Shown here: piece after piece, positions 1 through 8,118 of the stretch
Layout: every line of letters starts with the position of its first letter
Position numbering within the stretch: the first letter of the stretch is position 1
Source of the DNA: an uncultured Ferrovum sp.
GTDB taxonomy: Bacteria; Pseudomonadota; Gammaproteobacteria; Burkholderiales; Ferrovaceae
NCBI GenBank assembly: GCA_903905585.1
Contig: CAIVHB010000033.1
Location: 1-49,754, forward strand
Direction of reading: 5' to 3'
DNA length: 49,754 bases
Notes under the pieces: generated by a model
Told to the model about the DNA's origin: nothing
The model's input: only the letters and a program-made list of their open reading frames with translations
Databases searched by the model: none
Made by a program: the position numbers and the translations under genes

Positions 1-207
1 ATTGGCAAGGGTGGTGCCTTGACCAAACAACTCAGAACCGTCGTCGAGGGTATTCGAGTGATTGGTATCCATCACTAGCAAGCCTTGGCCTTCGGCAATC
101 CAGCCTGTGTGCATGGCTTTGCCATTACCCAAGAGATCAAAGTTCACGCCGTCGTTGATGTTGGTAGTTTGTATACCCTTTCCCGTCAGATCTAAAACAA
201 TGGGACT
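1..207 (-). other. RTX-associated DG-rich domain in the giant protein (partial)
   Basis: Directly after the last repeat the sequence changes to a domain beginning SPIVLDLTGKGIQT, followed by NDGVNFDLLGNG, TGWIAEGQGLLVMDTN and LDDGSELFG. In many large haemolysin-type calcium-binding proteins the same order occurs: P-hydrophobic-LDLDGDG, then F-D-x-DGDG, TGW, LLV-x-D-x-N-x-x-G and DDGxELFG. The D-x-N-x-S-N segment resembles an EF-hand-like calcium loop. Some acidic positions are replaced (LTGKG for LDGDG), so calcium binding is not certain. The domain is cut by the window edge. Confidence 0.75.
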
Positions 208-3200
208 CACCAGAAGTGTTTTGATTTGAGCAGTGGTCAAAGTCGTTAAATTATCCGTCACCAAAGCCGACATTTGAGCGCTAGTAAAATATTTGAGCTG
301 GGAAAGTGAAAGACCATAGTTCAACTGAGATGTCGTCATCGCTGAGATATCTGCAGTCGAGATAGAGAGTATTTGTGCCCGAGATAAATGGCTTAGCTGA
401 GTATTGGTGAAGCCGTTTTGGAATTGATCGCTATTGATATTAGCGATTTGTGAGTTAGTGAGATATTGAATCTGATAGGTACTGATGCTACCAAATTGGG
501 TAACAGAAAGTGCGTTGAGCTGTGTGCTCGTTAAAGCAGTTATTTGGACATTGTTCAGCGCAGTGAGCTGAAGAGTAGTCAGTCCAGTTGAGATTTGATC
601 ATAACTCAGATTGGCTATTTGCGATTTACTTAGGAATAGAATCTGGCTCGTTGTGAGGCTTGCAAATTGATCAACACTGAGCGCATTCAACTGGGCACTG
701 CTTAGAACAGGAATTTGCTTACTGGTCAAAGAACTGATTTGTGTTGAAGTGAGGCTAGCGCTGATCTGATCAATATTCAGATTAGCAATTTGCGTATTGG
801 TCAGGGATTGAATCTGGCTGGTTGTTAGGGTGCCAAATTGATCAACAGACATCCCATTTAGCTGGGTGCTGGTGAAGGCATTGATTTGTTTGCTGGTTAG
901 CGCTTTAAGTTGGGTACTGGTGAAATTGCTATTAATTTGATCATTACTTAACTGCGAAATTTGTAAAGTAGTCAAAGATTGAATTTGGCTTGTCAACAAA
1001 ATGCCAAATTGATCGGCACTCAAAGTAGCGAGTTGAGTGCTTGTCAAAGCAATAATTTGTTTGCTGCTCAGCGCATCTAACTGATTAGTCGTGATGCTGG
1101 ATGTAATTTGATCTGCATTTAAAGCGGAAACCTGAGCAACCGAAAGTGATTGAATTTGAGCTGTGCTGAGACTGCCAAATTGAGTAGCAGATAAAGTATT
1201 CAGTTGCAGACTGGTCAGCGCAACAATTTGTTTAGTGGTGAGAGCTTGAAGTTGATCGGTCGTTAAGCTTGTCGTGATTTGATCAGTATTCAATGATGCA
1301 ATCTGAGCGGTACTAAAGTACTGAATCTGGGCCGAGCTAATGCTACTGAATTGATCCACATTCAATGCACTAATTTGAGCGCTACTCAGGGAGGTTATCT
1401 GTTTGCTGTTGAGTGCTTGAATTTGAATTGTGGTGAGATTCAGGCTGATCTGATAAGTGCTGAGTTTGGCGATCTGTGTGGAAGTCAGACTTTGAATCTG
1501 GCTCGTTGTTAAGCTATTAAATTCATCGGCTGTTAAGGTATTGAGTTGGTTGCTTAATAAGACAGAGACTTGGCTAGATACCAGTGCTTGAATATCAGCA
1601 GTCGTAAAGCCTAAGTTCATTTGAGCAGTCGTTAATGCGAGCAACTGCTTGGTAGTAAGCGATGCGATTTGATCAGTGGTGAATCCTGTATTGATTTGAT
1701 TGCTACTTATTTTAGATATTTGTGATGTCGTGAAACTTTGAATTTGGCTACTATTCAAAGCGCCGAACTGACTTGCAGTTAAAGTATTGATCTGATTGCT
1801 CGTCAAAATCACTATCTGATTGGTGAACAGATCGCTAATTTGATAGGCAGATAATCTGTTAATAGAAATGTCTGAGGGATCAATGGCTGAAATTTGCGCA
1901 GTGGTCAGGCTTTGAAGTTGTTTAGCGCTCAGAGCGTTAAATTGTTCTGATGAAAAACTATTCACCCCCTCAGTAGTGAAAGCAATGATTTGCTTAGTAC
2001 TTAAGCCCCTAATTTGTAACGTTGTGAGCGCTAAAGAAATCTGATCGGTGCTAAGAGCTGCAATCTGGTTAGCAGTGAAGCCACGAATCTGAGCGGATGA
2101 AAAAGTACTGAATTGATCGGTGGCAAGGAGATTGAGTTCAGCGGTGGTAAAAGCAGAAACTTGTTTGGAGCTTAAAGCTGATATTTGGTCTGTAGTTAAG
2201 CCTAATGTTAATAAATCAGAACTCAGCGCGGCGATCTGAAGTGTTGTGAGGCTCTGAATCTGGCTGTTACCGAAGGTATTAAATTGATCAGAGCTCAAAC
2301 CATTTATTTGACTTGTTAATAAGGCGCTCATCTGACTGGGGCGTAATGCTTGAATATCTTCGGTGGTCAGCCCATTCAGAAGCTGCGAGGCAGACAGACT
2401 GATGATTTGCCTTGTTGTCAGCGCTGCGATATCGGAAGTAGTGAAACCGGTCATTAATTGCGCGGTGCTGAGTGTGGCGAGTTGACTGGTTGTTAAGTAC
2501 TTGATCTGGGCGGTGGTCAGTGCGCCAAATTGATCCGAGGACAAAACATTGAGATCCTTGGTGGAGAGGGCAGCGATTTGATTGCTAGTGAGAAATATAA
2601 TTTGATCGGTGGTGAGTCCGGTGGTGATTTGCGCAGTACTTAATTGTGCAACTTGCGTATTGCTGAGGCTCTGAATTTGACCTGTGGTGAGGGCGTTGAA
2701 TTGCGAGGAACTCAACGCATTCAAACTCAGCGAAGATAAGGCCAAGATTTGCTTGGAGGTTAACGCGCTAATTTGATCAGTCGTCAATAAATATGCACTA
2801 TTGGCAGAGATCAAATTGTTTGCAAGACTCTGAATCTGACCACTCGTAAATGAGGTTATTTGATCAGAGGTCAGTCCTTTGATTTGAGTCACTGAAAGCG
2901 TGCTGATTTGACTAGAAGTGAGTGCTTGAATATCTGCAGTGGTAAAGCCATTACCTAATTGCTTCACTGTTAAAGCAGTGATTTGCTTGGTGGTTAAAGC
3001 GGCTATTTCTGAACTGGTAAAACTAATATTGAGTTGTGCAGTGGATATTGATGAGATTTGGCTGTTCGATAAGGCTTGTATTTGATTTGTGGTCAGAGTC
3101 CCCACTTGATCAGAGTTTAAAGCATTGAGATCGGTACTCGTGATGGCAGCGATTTGATTGCTAGTGAGCGTTAGAATTTGAAACGTAGTTAAGCCAGTAC

Positions 3201-5703
3201 TAATTTGGGCGGTACTTAAATATGCGATTTGAGTACTCGTTAGACTCTGAATCTGACCTGAGTTTAAAGTGTTGAACTGCGAAGAACTTAAGGCATTCAG
3301 GCTAGAGCTCGATAAGCTACTGACTTGTAGAGTGTTTAAAGCGCTGACCTGATCGGTAGTCAATCCCAAAGATACTAACTGCGTACTCAGCGCTGCGATC
3401 TGCCTTGTTGAGAGACTTTGGAGTTGATCGGTCGTGAATGCAGCTAACTGGTCAGATGTGAATCCTTTGATCTGAATCGTTGACAGGATCCCAATGTGAT
3501 AGGAGCTCAGCGCTTGAATATCCGCGGTGGTCAATCCTGCGCCTATTTGCGAAGAAGATAAGGCCAAAAACTGCCTATAGGTCAGCGCTGCGATATCGGA
3601 AGTAGTGAAGCCAAGATTGATTTGATTTGTGGTGAGTGATGCGATCTGATAATTATTCAGACTTTGAAATTGTGAGGTTGTAAAAGCGTTAAATTGATCA
3701 GAGCTCAGGGCGTTGAGATCTGAGGTGGTGATGACGCGAATTTGGTGAGTACCTAAATAACCAATTTGTTCCGTAGACAATCCTAAGCTTATTTGTCCAG
3801 TAGTGATTGAAATCATCTGGGCATTGCCAAAGCTTTGAATTTGACTGCTGGTTAAAGCTTTAATCTGGTCTGAAGTCAAAGCAGCGAATTGCGTTGAGGT
3901 AATCGTTTGCAGTGTAGTGGTCGTTAAAGACTGAATTTGATCCGAAGTGAGCGCAGCTAACTGTGAACTGGTAAATCCATTCAGAACTTGGTTTGTGCTG
4001 AGCGTGGCGATCTGATCGGTCGTGAAATATTGAATTTGATTCGTTGTAAGACCCGCAAATTCCTTGGCAGTGATGGTATTAACTTGTAGCGAAGACAAAG
4101 CTTCAATTTGTGATGAGTTCAGCGCGTAGAACTTTACCAATGCGGAGCTTGAAGTAAATTGTGATGAAGTGAACGCTGCAACTTGTTGAGTGGTGAGGGC
4201 TGCAATCTGATTGCTGGTAAATCCTTGGGTCCCAGGTATTTTGACTGCAGATATTTGAGCAGTGGTCAGATATTGAACCTGGTTGGTGGCGATAGAAATA
4301 TATCGATAATAGTTCAGAGAATTCAGGTCAGTGGTGGTGATCGCAGCAACTTGTGCTGAAGTAAGCGTATTAAATTGGGAAGTCAGGATGGCATTAATTT
4401 GATTCGTTGTTAAGCCAGCTATCTGCGCCGTAGTTAAGGAGACATTAAGTTGGTTTGAGCTGAGCGTTGCAATTTGCGCTACGTTCAGATACTGAATTTG
4501 ACTAGAAGTGAACGCCCCAAATTGAGAGCTCGTTAAGACATTGAGTTGGCTGGTGGATAAGGTTGCAATGCGACTTGATCCTAGGGCTTGAATTTGAGCG
4601 CTTGTTACTCCAGAGACCAACTGAGAAGAAGTCAGTGCTGCAAACTGAATATTGCTAAAAGCAGCGATGTCTGCGCTGTTGAGGTAGGTATTAATTTGTG
4701 ATGTATTGAGAGCGGCAATGAGGCTTGCTGATAGCCCACGAATTTGAACAGTTGAAAAGCGACTGAATTGACTGGATGTAAATCCGCTAATTTGCGAGCT
4801 TGTTATTCCACTGAGTTGCGTGGAGGTGAGTGCAGCGATTTTGTTGGAGCTGAATCCAGTTAATGTCTGGTTGGTGCTCAGATAAGCAATCTGCACTTTA
4901 GTCAGGGATTGAATCTGGCTAGTGGTTAAGGCATTAAACTGAGTAGAGCTTAAGACATTGAGTTTGGTGCTGGTTAACGATACGAGTTGGGTTGAGGTAA
5001 GACCGCCAATATTCGCACTCGTTAATCCCGTAGTAATTTGATCCGTATTCAGGGTGCCAATCTGAGTGGCAGTGAAATTTTGAATTTGACTGGTTGTCAG
5101 CGCTTTCAGCTGAGCAGAGTTCAGGTAACTGATTTCGAAACTCGTCAAACTTGCAATTTGTTTTGCAGTGAGATAACCAATGTTACGGGTCGTGATGAAA
5201 GTAGTAATTTGTGCCGAATTGAGCGTACGAATTTGTGTTGAAGTGAAGCCTTGAATCTGCTGAGAACTCAGCGCATTAATCTGACTTGAACTGAGTACAT
5301 TGAAATCAATGTTACTCAGTGCAGCCAGTTGATTGCTGGTTAAAGTAGAGATAATCCTTGTAGAGAAGGCTGTACTGATTTGCGCAGTGCTGAGGCCCAT
5401 TATCTGATACGAAGATAGGCTTTGGATTTGTTGAGTAGTAAAGGCACTGAACTGAACTGAACTCAATGCGTTGAGATCGACTCTGCTAATGGCAGAAATT
5501 TGAACAGTATTGAGTGCTGCAATGGTGGCGGTAGGCAGAGCGCCAATCTGAGCCACGTTCAATAGGGCTAGGTTAGCAGTCGATAAACCTCGGATGTTGG
5601 CCGAATTGAGGGCGGCAATATCAGTCGTTGTGAGGTTTACGATTTGACGCGTGGTGAGAGCGGCAACATTGGCGGAGGATGAACTAGAGCTAATCGTCGA
5701 CAT
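1..5703 (-). CDS. Giant octapeptide-repeat protein with RTX-type domain (partial, C-terminus outside window)
   Basis: I read this frame codon by codon from the ATG at 5703 to base 1 and found no stop, giving 1901 codons with the 3' end missing. An in-frame TGA 15 bases upstream limits the start to this ATG. No signal peptide is visible; the protein opens with a Ser-rich stretch (MSTISSSSSS). Residues about 16-1832 are tandem units of the form L-S/T-S/T-x-Q-I/L/F-x-x. No Cys, and no Trp before the end domain, was seen. Residues about 1833-1901 resemble the DG-rich domain common near the C-terminus of haemolysin-type calcium-binding proteins. Cys-free composition, lack of a signal peptide and that domain together suggest a large surface or secreted protein exported by type I secretion; this is inference, because the C-terminal signal and any exporter genes lie outside. 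It follows a glycan operon on the same strand. Exact function unknown. Confidence 0.9.
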   Translation of the reverse strand, partial: MSTISSSSSSANVAALTTRQIVNLTTTDIAALNSANIRGLSTANLALLNVAQIGALPTATIAALNTVQISAISRVDLNALSSVQFSAFTTQQIQSLSSYQIMGLSTAQISTAFSTRIISTLTSNQLAALSNIDFNVLSSSQINALSSQQIQGFTSTQIRTLNSAQITTFITTRNIGYLTAKQIASLTSFEISYLNSAQLKALTTSQIQNFTATQIGTLNTDQITTGLTSANIGGLTSTQLVSLTSTKLNVLSSTQFNALTTSQIQSLTKVQIAYLSTNQTLTGFSSNKIAALTSTQLSGITSSQISGFTSSQFSRFSTVQIRGLSASLIAALNTSQINTYLNSADIAAFSNIQFAALTSSQLVSGVTSAQIQALGSSRIATLSTSQLNVLTSSQFGAFTSSQIQYLNVAQIATLSSNQLNVSLTTAQIAGLTTNQINAILTSQFNTLTSAQVAAITTTDLNSLNYYRYISIATNQVQYLTTAQISAVKIPGTQGFTSNQIAALTTQQVAAFTSSQFTSSSALVKFYALNSSQIEALSSLQVNTITAKEFAGLTTNQIQYFTTDQIATLSTNQVLNGFTSSQLAALTSDQIQSLTTTTLQTITSTQFAALTSDQIKALTSSQIQSFGNAQMISITTGQISLGLSTEQIGYLGTHQIRVITTSDLNALSSDQFNAFTTSQFQSLNNYQIASLTTNQINLGFTTSDIAALTYRQFLALSSSQIGAGLTTADIQALSSYHIGILSTIQIKGFTSDQLAAFTTDQLQSLSTRQIAALSTQLVSLGLTTDQVSALNTLQVSSLSSSSLNALSSSQFNTLNSGQIQSLTSTQIAYLSTAQISTGLTTFQILTLTSNQIAAITSTDLNALNSDQVGTLTTNQIQALSNSQISSISTAQLNISFTSSEIAALTTKQITALTVKQLGNGFTTADIQALTSSQISTLSVTQIKGLTSDQITSFTSGQIQSLANNLISANSAYLLTTDQISALTSKQILALSSLSLNALSSSQFNALTTGQIQSLSNTQVAQLSTAQITTGLTTDQIIFLTSNQIAALSTKDLNVLSSDQFGALTTAQIKYLTTSQLATLSTAQLMTGFTTSDIAALTTRQIISLSASQLLNGLTTEDIQALRPSQMSALLTSQINGLSSDQFNTFGNSQIQSLTTLQIAALSSDLLTLGLTTDQISALSSKQVSAFTTAELNLLATDQFSTFSSAQIRGFTANQIAALSTDQISLALTTLQIRGLSTKQIIAFTTEGVNSFSSEQFNALSAKQLQSLTTAQISAIDPSDISINRLSAYQISDLFTNQIVILTSNQINTLTASQFGALNSSQIQSFTTSQISKISSNQINTGFTTDQIASLTTKQLLALTTAQMNLGFTTADIQALVSSQVSVLLSNQLNTLTADEFNSLTTSQIQSLTSTQIAKLSTYQISLNLTTIQIQALNSKQITSLSSAQISALNVDQFSSISSAQIQYFSTAQIASLNTDQITTSLTTDQLQALTTKQIVALTSLQLNTLSATQFGSLSTAQIQSLSVAQVSALNADQITSSITTNQLDALSSKQIIALTSTQLATLSADQFGILLTSQIQSLTTLQISQLSNDQINSNFTSTQLKALTSKQINAFTSTQLNGMSVDQFGTLTTSQIQSLTNTQIANLNIDQISASLTSTQISSLTSKQIPVLSSAQLNALSVDQFASLTTSQILFLSKSQIANLSYDQISTGLTTLQLTALNNVQITALTSTQLNALSVTQFGSISTYQIQYLTNSQIANINSDQFQNGFTNTQLSHLSRAQILSISTADISAMTTSQLNYGLSLSQLKYFTSAQMSALVTDNLTTLTTAQIKTLLVSPIVLDLTGKGIQTTNINDGVNFDLLGNGKAMHTGWIAEGQGLLVMDTNHSNTLDDGSELFGQGTTLAN
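208..5658 (-). repeat. Octapeptide tandem repeats with about 57-residue super-period
   Basis: The coding repeat has a 24-base basic unit: Leu, two Ser/Thr, a variable residue, Gln, Ile/Leu/Phe and two variable residues. The units are not equivalent. A typical cycle is seven units, six of eight residues and the third of nine (57 residues, 171 bases), with position-specific marks: QIQSL opens the cycle, the third unit ends in GLTT, the fourth carries TSKQ or TTKQ, and the last begins DQF. Consecutive cycles near the C-terminal end keep exactly this spacing. Some cycles are longer, for example 82 residues by gaining three units. Copies have drifted at the DNA level, though a 29-base exact match joins positions 2417 and 3581. 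Confidence 0.9.
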
Positions 5704-5842
5704 TCTTGTTGTCCATCATCCTATTGTTGGCGCACTGTTTTGCGGCATGGCAAATAAAACCTTATGAAATGCCCCCACAGATTGTAAGATTAAGTTTCTA
5801 GCACTCCTATTACTAAGCGGCAATTTTAAGCTTTTCTTTAAT

Positions 5843-7168
5843 TCACTTAGCAGGCGATCTCGTTGATTCCTGATTGGGCTTTTCAACAGCCGCTCTCGCC
5901 ATTTTTCTCCCAAAATCAACGCTTTCTGAAATACCTCGGTCTTCAGGGTAATAGTAAGAGGTGTCTGCAACCCAAAGACCTTTAACCGATAATTTCGCGT
6001 CAGGAATGGTTTCTAGGTACCCAGGCACTCCAATGGGTTGTGCAAAGCGATATCGGCTTGCGCGCATATCAATAAAATCCTCTTCACGAAGATTGGCGTT
6101 GATTTTCATCAAATACTTGCGCACTTTTTGAAGAAAAACCTGATCAGGTTCGGCGAACTTAGGGTGTTCTCCTGGCATATAGAAGGGCACATAAACAATA
6201 GAATGCTCTAGGGGGCGAAGGTTGGAGTACTCGATGATCCCCGGGATATCCATTTCGGGATCATTGACATTGAGCCAGAAATTGTCTGTAAGTGGCTGCC
6301 TTAATTTTACAATCACGCAAACAACGGCAATATTTTTTACCGACCTAAATTGCGTCAGGGTGTGTTCAGGCAAATCGGGCATGATTTGAGGGATATAGGG
6401 CAGGGGAATAGTGCTGATTACGGAATCAAACTTCTCAATTGCCATCGGAGTCTGAATCCCAGTCACTGCGCCATGTTCAATCATGACTTTAATGACCGGT
6501 GACCTTAATCTAATTTCCCCACCATTCTTGCGAATATCAGAATCCATCGCTTGCAATAGAGTCTGTGAACCGCCTTCTAGATATCCCAGTTTCTCTTTAA
6601 AAAGGTTATAACGTGATCTGCCAATTCTGCGAATGCGACTCCAGATCCAGGCCGCGGATAAATGACTTGAGTAATGATAAAATTTATAATCAAACAGGCG
6701 TCGCCAAAGCACCTCATAGGCTTCTGCTCCAACCCAATTTTTAATCCACATCACCGCATCGACTTTGTCTAGCGGCTTCCAATCATTCCGTTTGGTAGAT
6801 AAAAAAGCATGTAAGCCATATCTGAATTTCGCAATCAAACTCAGACCTTTGAAATTCAGTAATGCAATGGGATTACCCCAGTCTTGAATCGTATTAAGAT
6901 ACCAATAACCCATCTTAGTCGAGGTCCAGTGCATCCTAGAGGATATTCCCAGCTCTTCTAAAATGGATAAGAGCGCAGAATCTGAAATGCAGTGAAAGTG
7001 GTAATAACGTTCTATCTCTAGGCCTGAGAAGTCGAATGATGCAGCCATACCTCCTACCCTTTCATCTCCTTCAAACACGATAGGTTGATGCCCATCCCTG
7101 GCCAGTTGATAGGCAACAGCAAGCCCCATGGGGCCAGCCCCCAAAACTGCAATACGCTTTTTAGTCAA
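5843..7168 (-). CDS. NAD(P)/FAD-dependent oxidoreductase, amine-oxidase/protoporphyrinogen-oxidase-like
   Basis: The 441-residue protein starts with a dinucleotide-binding Rossmann fold: [13 protein letters not shown] at about residues 10-22, then an acidic residue in FEGDERVGG, the usual FAD-binding layout of the COG1232-type flavoproteins. The C-terminal part has [16 protein letters not shown], where such enzymes contact FAD again. Proteins of this type sit in polysaccharide and glycolipid clusters, often beside GtrA and nucleotide-sugar epimerase genes, but their substrates are mostly unknown. The gene lies 2 bases after the epimerase gene and is third in the minus-strand operon. A role in modifying a lipid-linked or nucleotide-linked sugar is inference. 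Confidence 0.8.
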   Translation of the reverse strand: MTKKRIAVLGAGPMGLAVAYQLARDGHQPIVFEGDERVGGMAASFDFSGLEIERYYHFHCISDSALLSILEELGISSRMHWTSTKMGYWYLNTIQDWGNPIALLNFKGLSLIAKFRYGLHAFLSTKRNDWKPLDKVDAVMWIKNWVGAEAYEVLWRRLFDYKFYHYSSHLSAAWIWSRIRRIGRSRYNLFKEKLGYLEGGSQTLLQAMDSDIRKNGGEIRLRSPVIKVMIEHGAVTGIQTPMAIEKFDSVISTIPLPYIPQIMPDLPEHTLTQFRSVKNIAVVCVIVKLRQPLTDNFWLNVNDPEMDIPGIIEYSNLRPLEHSIVYVPFYMPGEHPKFAEPDQVFLQKVRKYLMKINANLREEDFIDMRASRYRFAQPIGVPGYLETIPDAKLSVKGLWVADTSYYYPEDRGISESVDFGRKMARAAVEKPNQESTRSPAK

Positions 7169-7170
7169 GA

Positions 7171-8118
7171 TTAAAACTCCAAAACTACTTTACTGTACTG
7201 AGGGTGATTGAACGTTTCATCAATAGCGTTGATAAAAGGGGTATATGACACATTAAAGATGCCCGTCCAATTGATTAATTCAAACTCATCCTTGGCGCTT
7301 AATGCAGCTAACTGCTGAGTGGTGAAGGGAGGGTTTTTGTCGATAAGACTCCAGATCCATAATAAGCTGTAAAACAGGGAGTATGGAATCTTCAGCACCA
7401 TTGCCTTTGCTTGAGTGGCTTTCTTAATGGCATAAATAATATCAATATAATCAATACGTTCGTGACCAGTAATATTGTATGCGCGAGGTTCAATTCTATT
7501 TTCGATGCAGCTAATGATGACTTTACAAAAGTCACCCGCGTACAAAGGTTGGCGCATGAATTTCCCGTTTCCGGGTATAGGGAATACTGGCATTCGCTTC
7601 ATAAAACGTGAAAGCCAACCTAAGTGTTTGCGATCAAACCAACCAAACATCAAGGTTGGGCGCAAGATAGGACATTCGATACCACTTTCAAGCACAATTT
7701 GTTCTTGTTGCTTTTTGGTTTGGGTGTAAAAATCATCTGCCGCAGAATTCACTACAGAAGAGCTAATGTGAACGAGCTGTGGGATGTGATTCAATCTGAT
7801 CTGATCTAATATCAATTGAGTGGATCTAAGATTATTTCGCACAAACTCCTCATAATTAACCCCACCAATTTGTGCTTGGAGCATCACCACTGCATCTGAA
7901 CCCTTAAAGTGCTCTACCCAATCCCCCGAAACAGCCAAGTCTGCGTAGGCAACAGTGATATCGGGTTGTACAGACTTCAAAACCTGTAAGTTTGCGCGAT
8001 GTTTATCTAAAACCACAATATTGCTATATCCAGCAGCTTTTAATTGAGCGACTAGATTTTGCCCCACTAAACCCGCCCCTCCCGGTAGGACAATCTTTAA
8101 TTTTTTATTGCTACTCAT
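7171..8118 (-). CDS. NAD-dependent epimerase/dehydratase (extended SDR)
   Basis: The 315-residue protein begins with an NAD-binding motif [10 protein letters not shown] (residues 13-22), has ISSSVV before the active site and the catalytic Tyr-x3-Lys as YTQTK. This places it in the extended short-chain dehydrogenase group that contains nucleotide-sugar epimerases and dehydratases. Its N-terminus overlaps the end of the membrane-protein gene by 8 bases and its stop is 2 bases before the FAD oxidoreductase, so the three genes are almost surely co-transcribed. The substrate cannot be read from sequence; a sugar attached to a nucleotide or a polyprenyl carrier is likely from context. Confidence 0.8.
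   Translation of the reverse strand: MSSNKKLKIVLPGGAGLVGQNLVAQLKAAGYSNIVVLDKHRANLQVLKSVQPDITVAYADLAVSGDWVEHFKGSDAVVMLQAQIGGVNYEEFVRNNLRSTQLILDQIRLNHIPQLVHISSSVVNSAADDFYTQTKKQQEQIVLESGIECPILRPTLMFGWFDRKHLGWLSRFMKRMPVFPIPGNGKFMRQPLYAGDFCKVIISCIENRIEPRAYNITGHERIDYIDIIYAIKKATQAKAMVLKIPYSLFYSLLWIWSLIDKNPPFTTQQLAALSAKDEFELINWTGIFNVSYTPFINAIDETFNHPQYSKVVLEF

Noticed and set aside
5038..5241. 67-residue plus-strand frame inside the repeat gene
   Set aside because: Its periodic Gln/Thr/Asn composition is only the antisense shadow of the octad repeat.
1..5660. Regular short repeats that could look like a CRISPR array
   Set aside because: The period is 24 bases with degenerate units, no spacers, and every unit keeps one open frame, so it is a coding repeat.
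5716..5970. 84-residue minus-strand frame between the giant gene and the flavoprotein
   Set aside because: Half of it lies inside the flavoprotein gene in another frame, and it has no recognisable domain.
7411..7809. Three overlapping plus-strand frames opposite the epimerase gene
   Set aside because: The opposite strand carries a clear SDR with Rossmann and YxxxK motifs; these frames have none.
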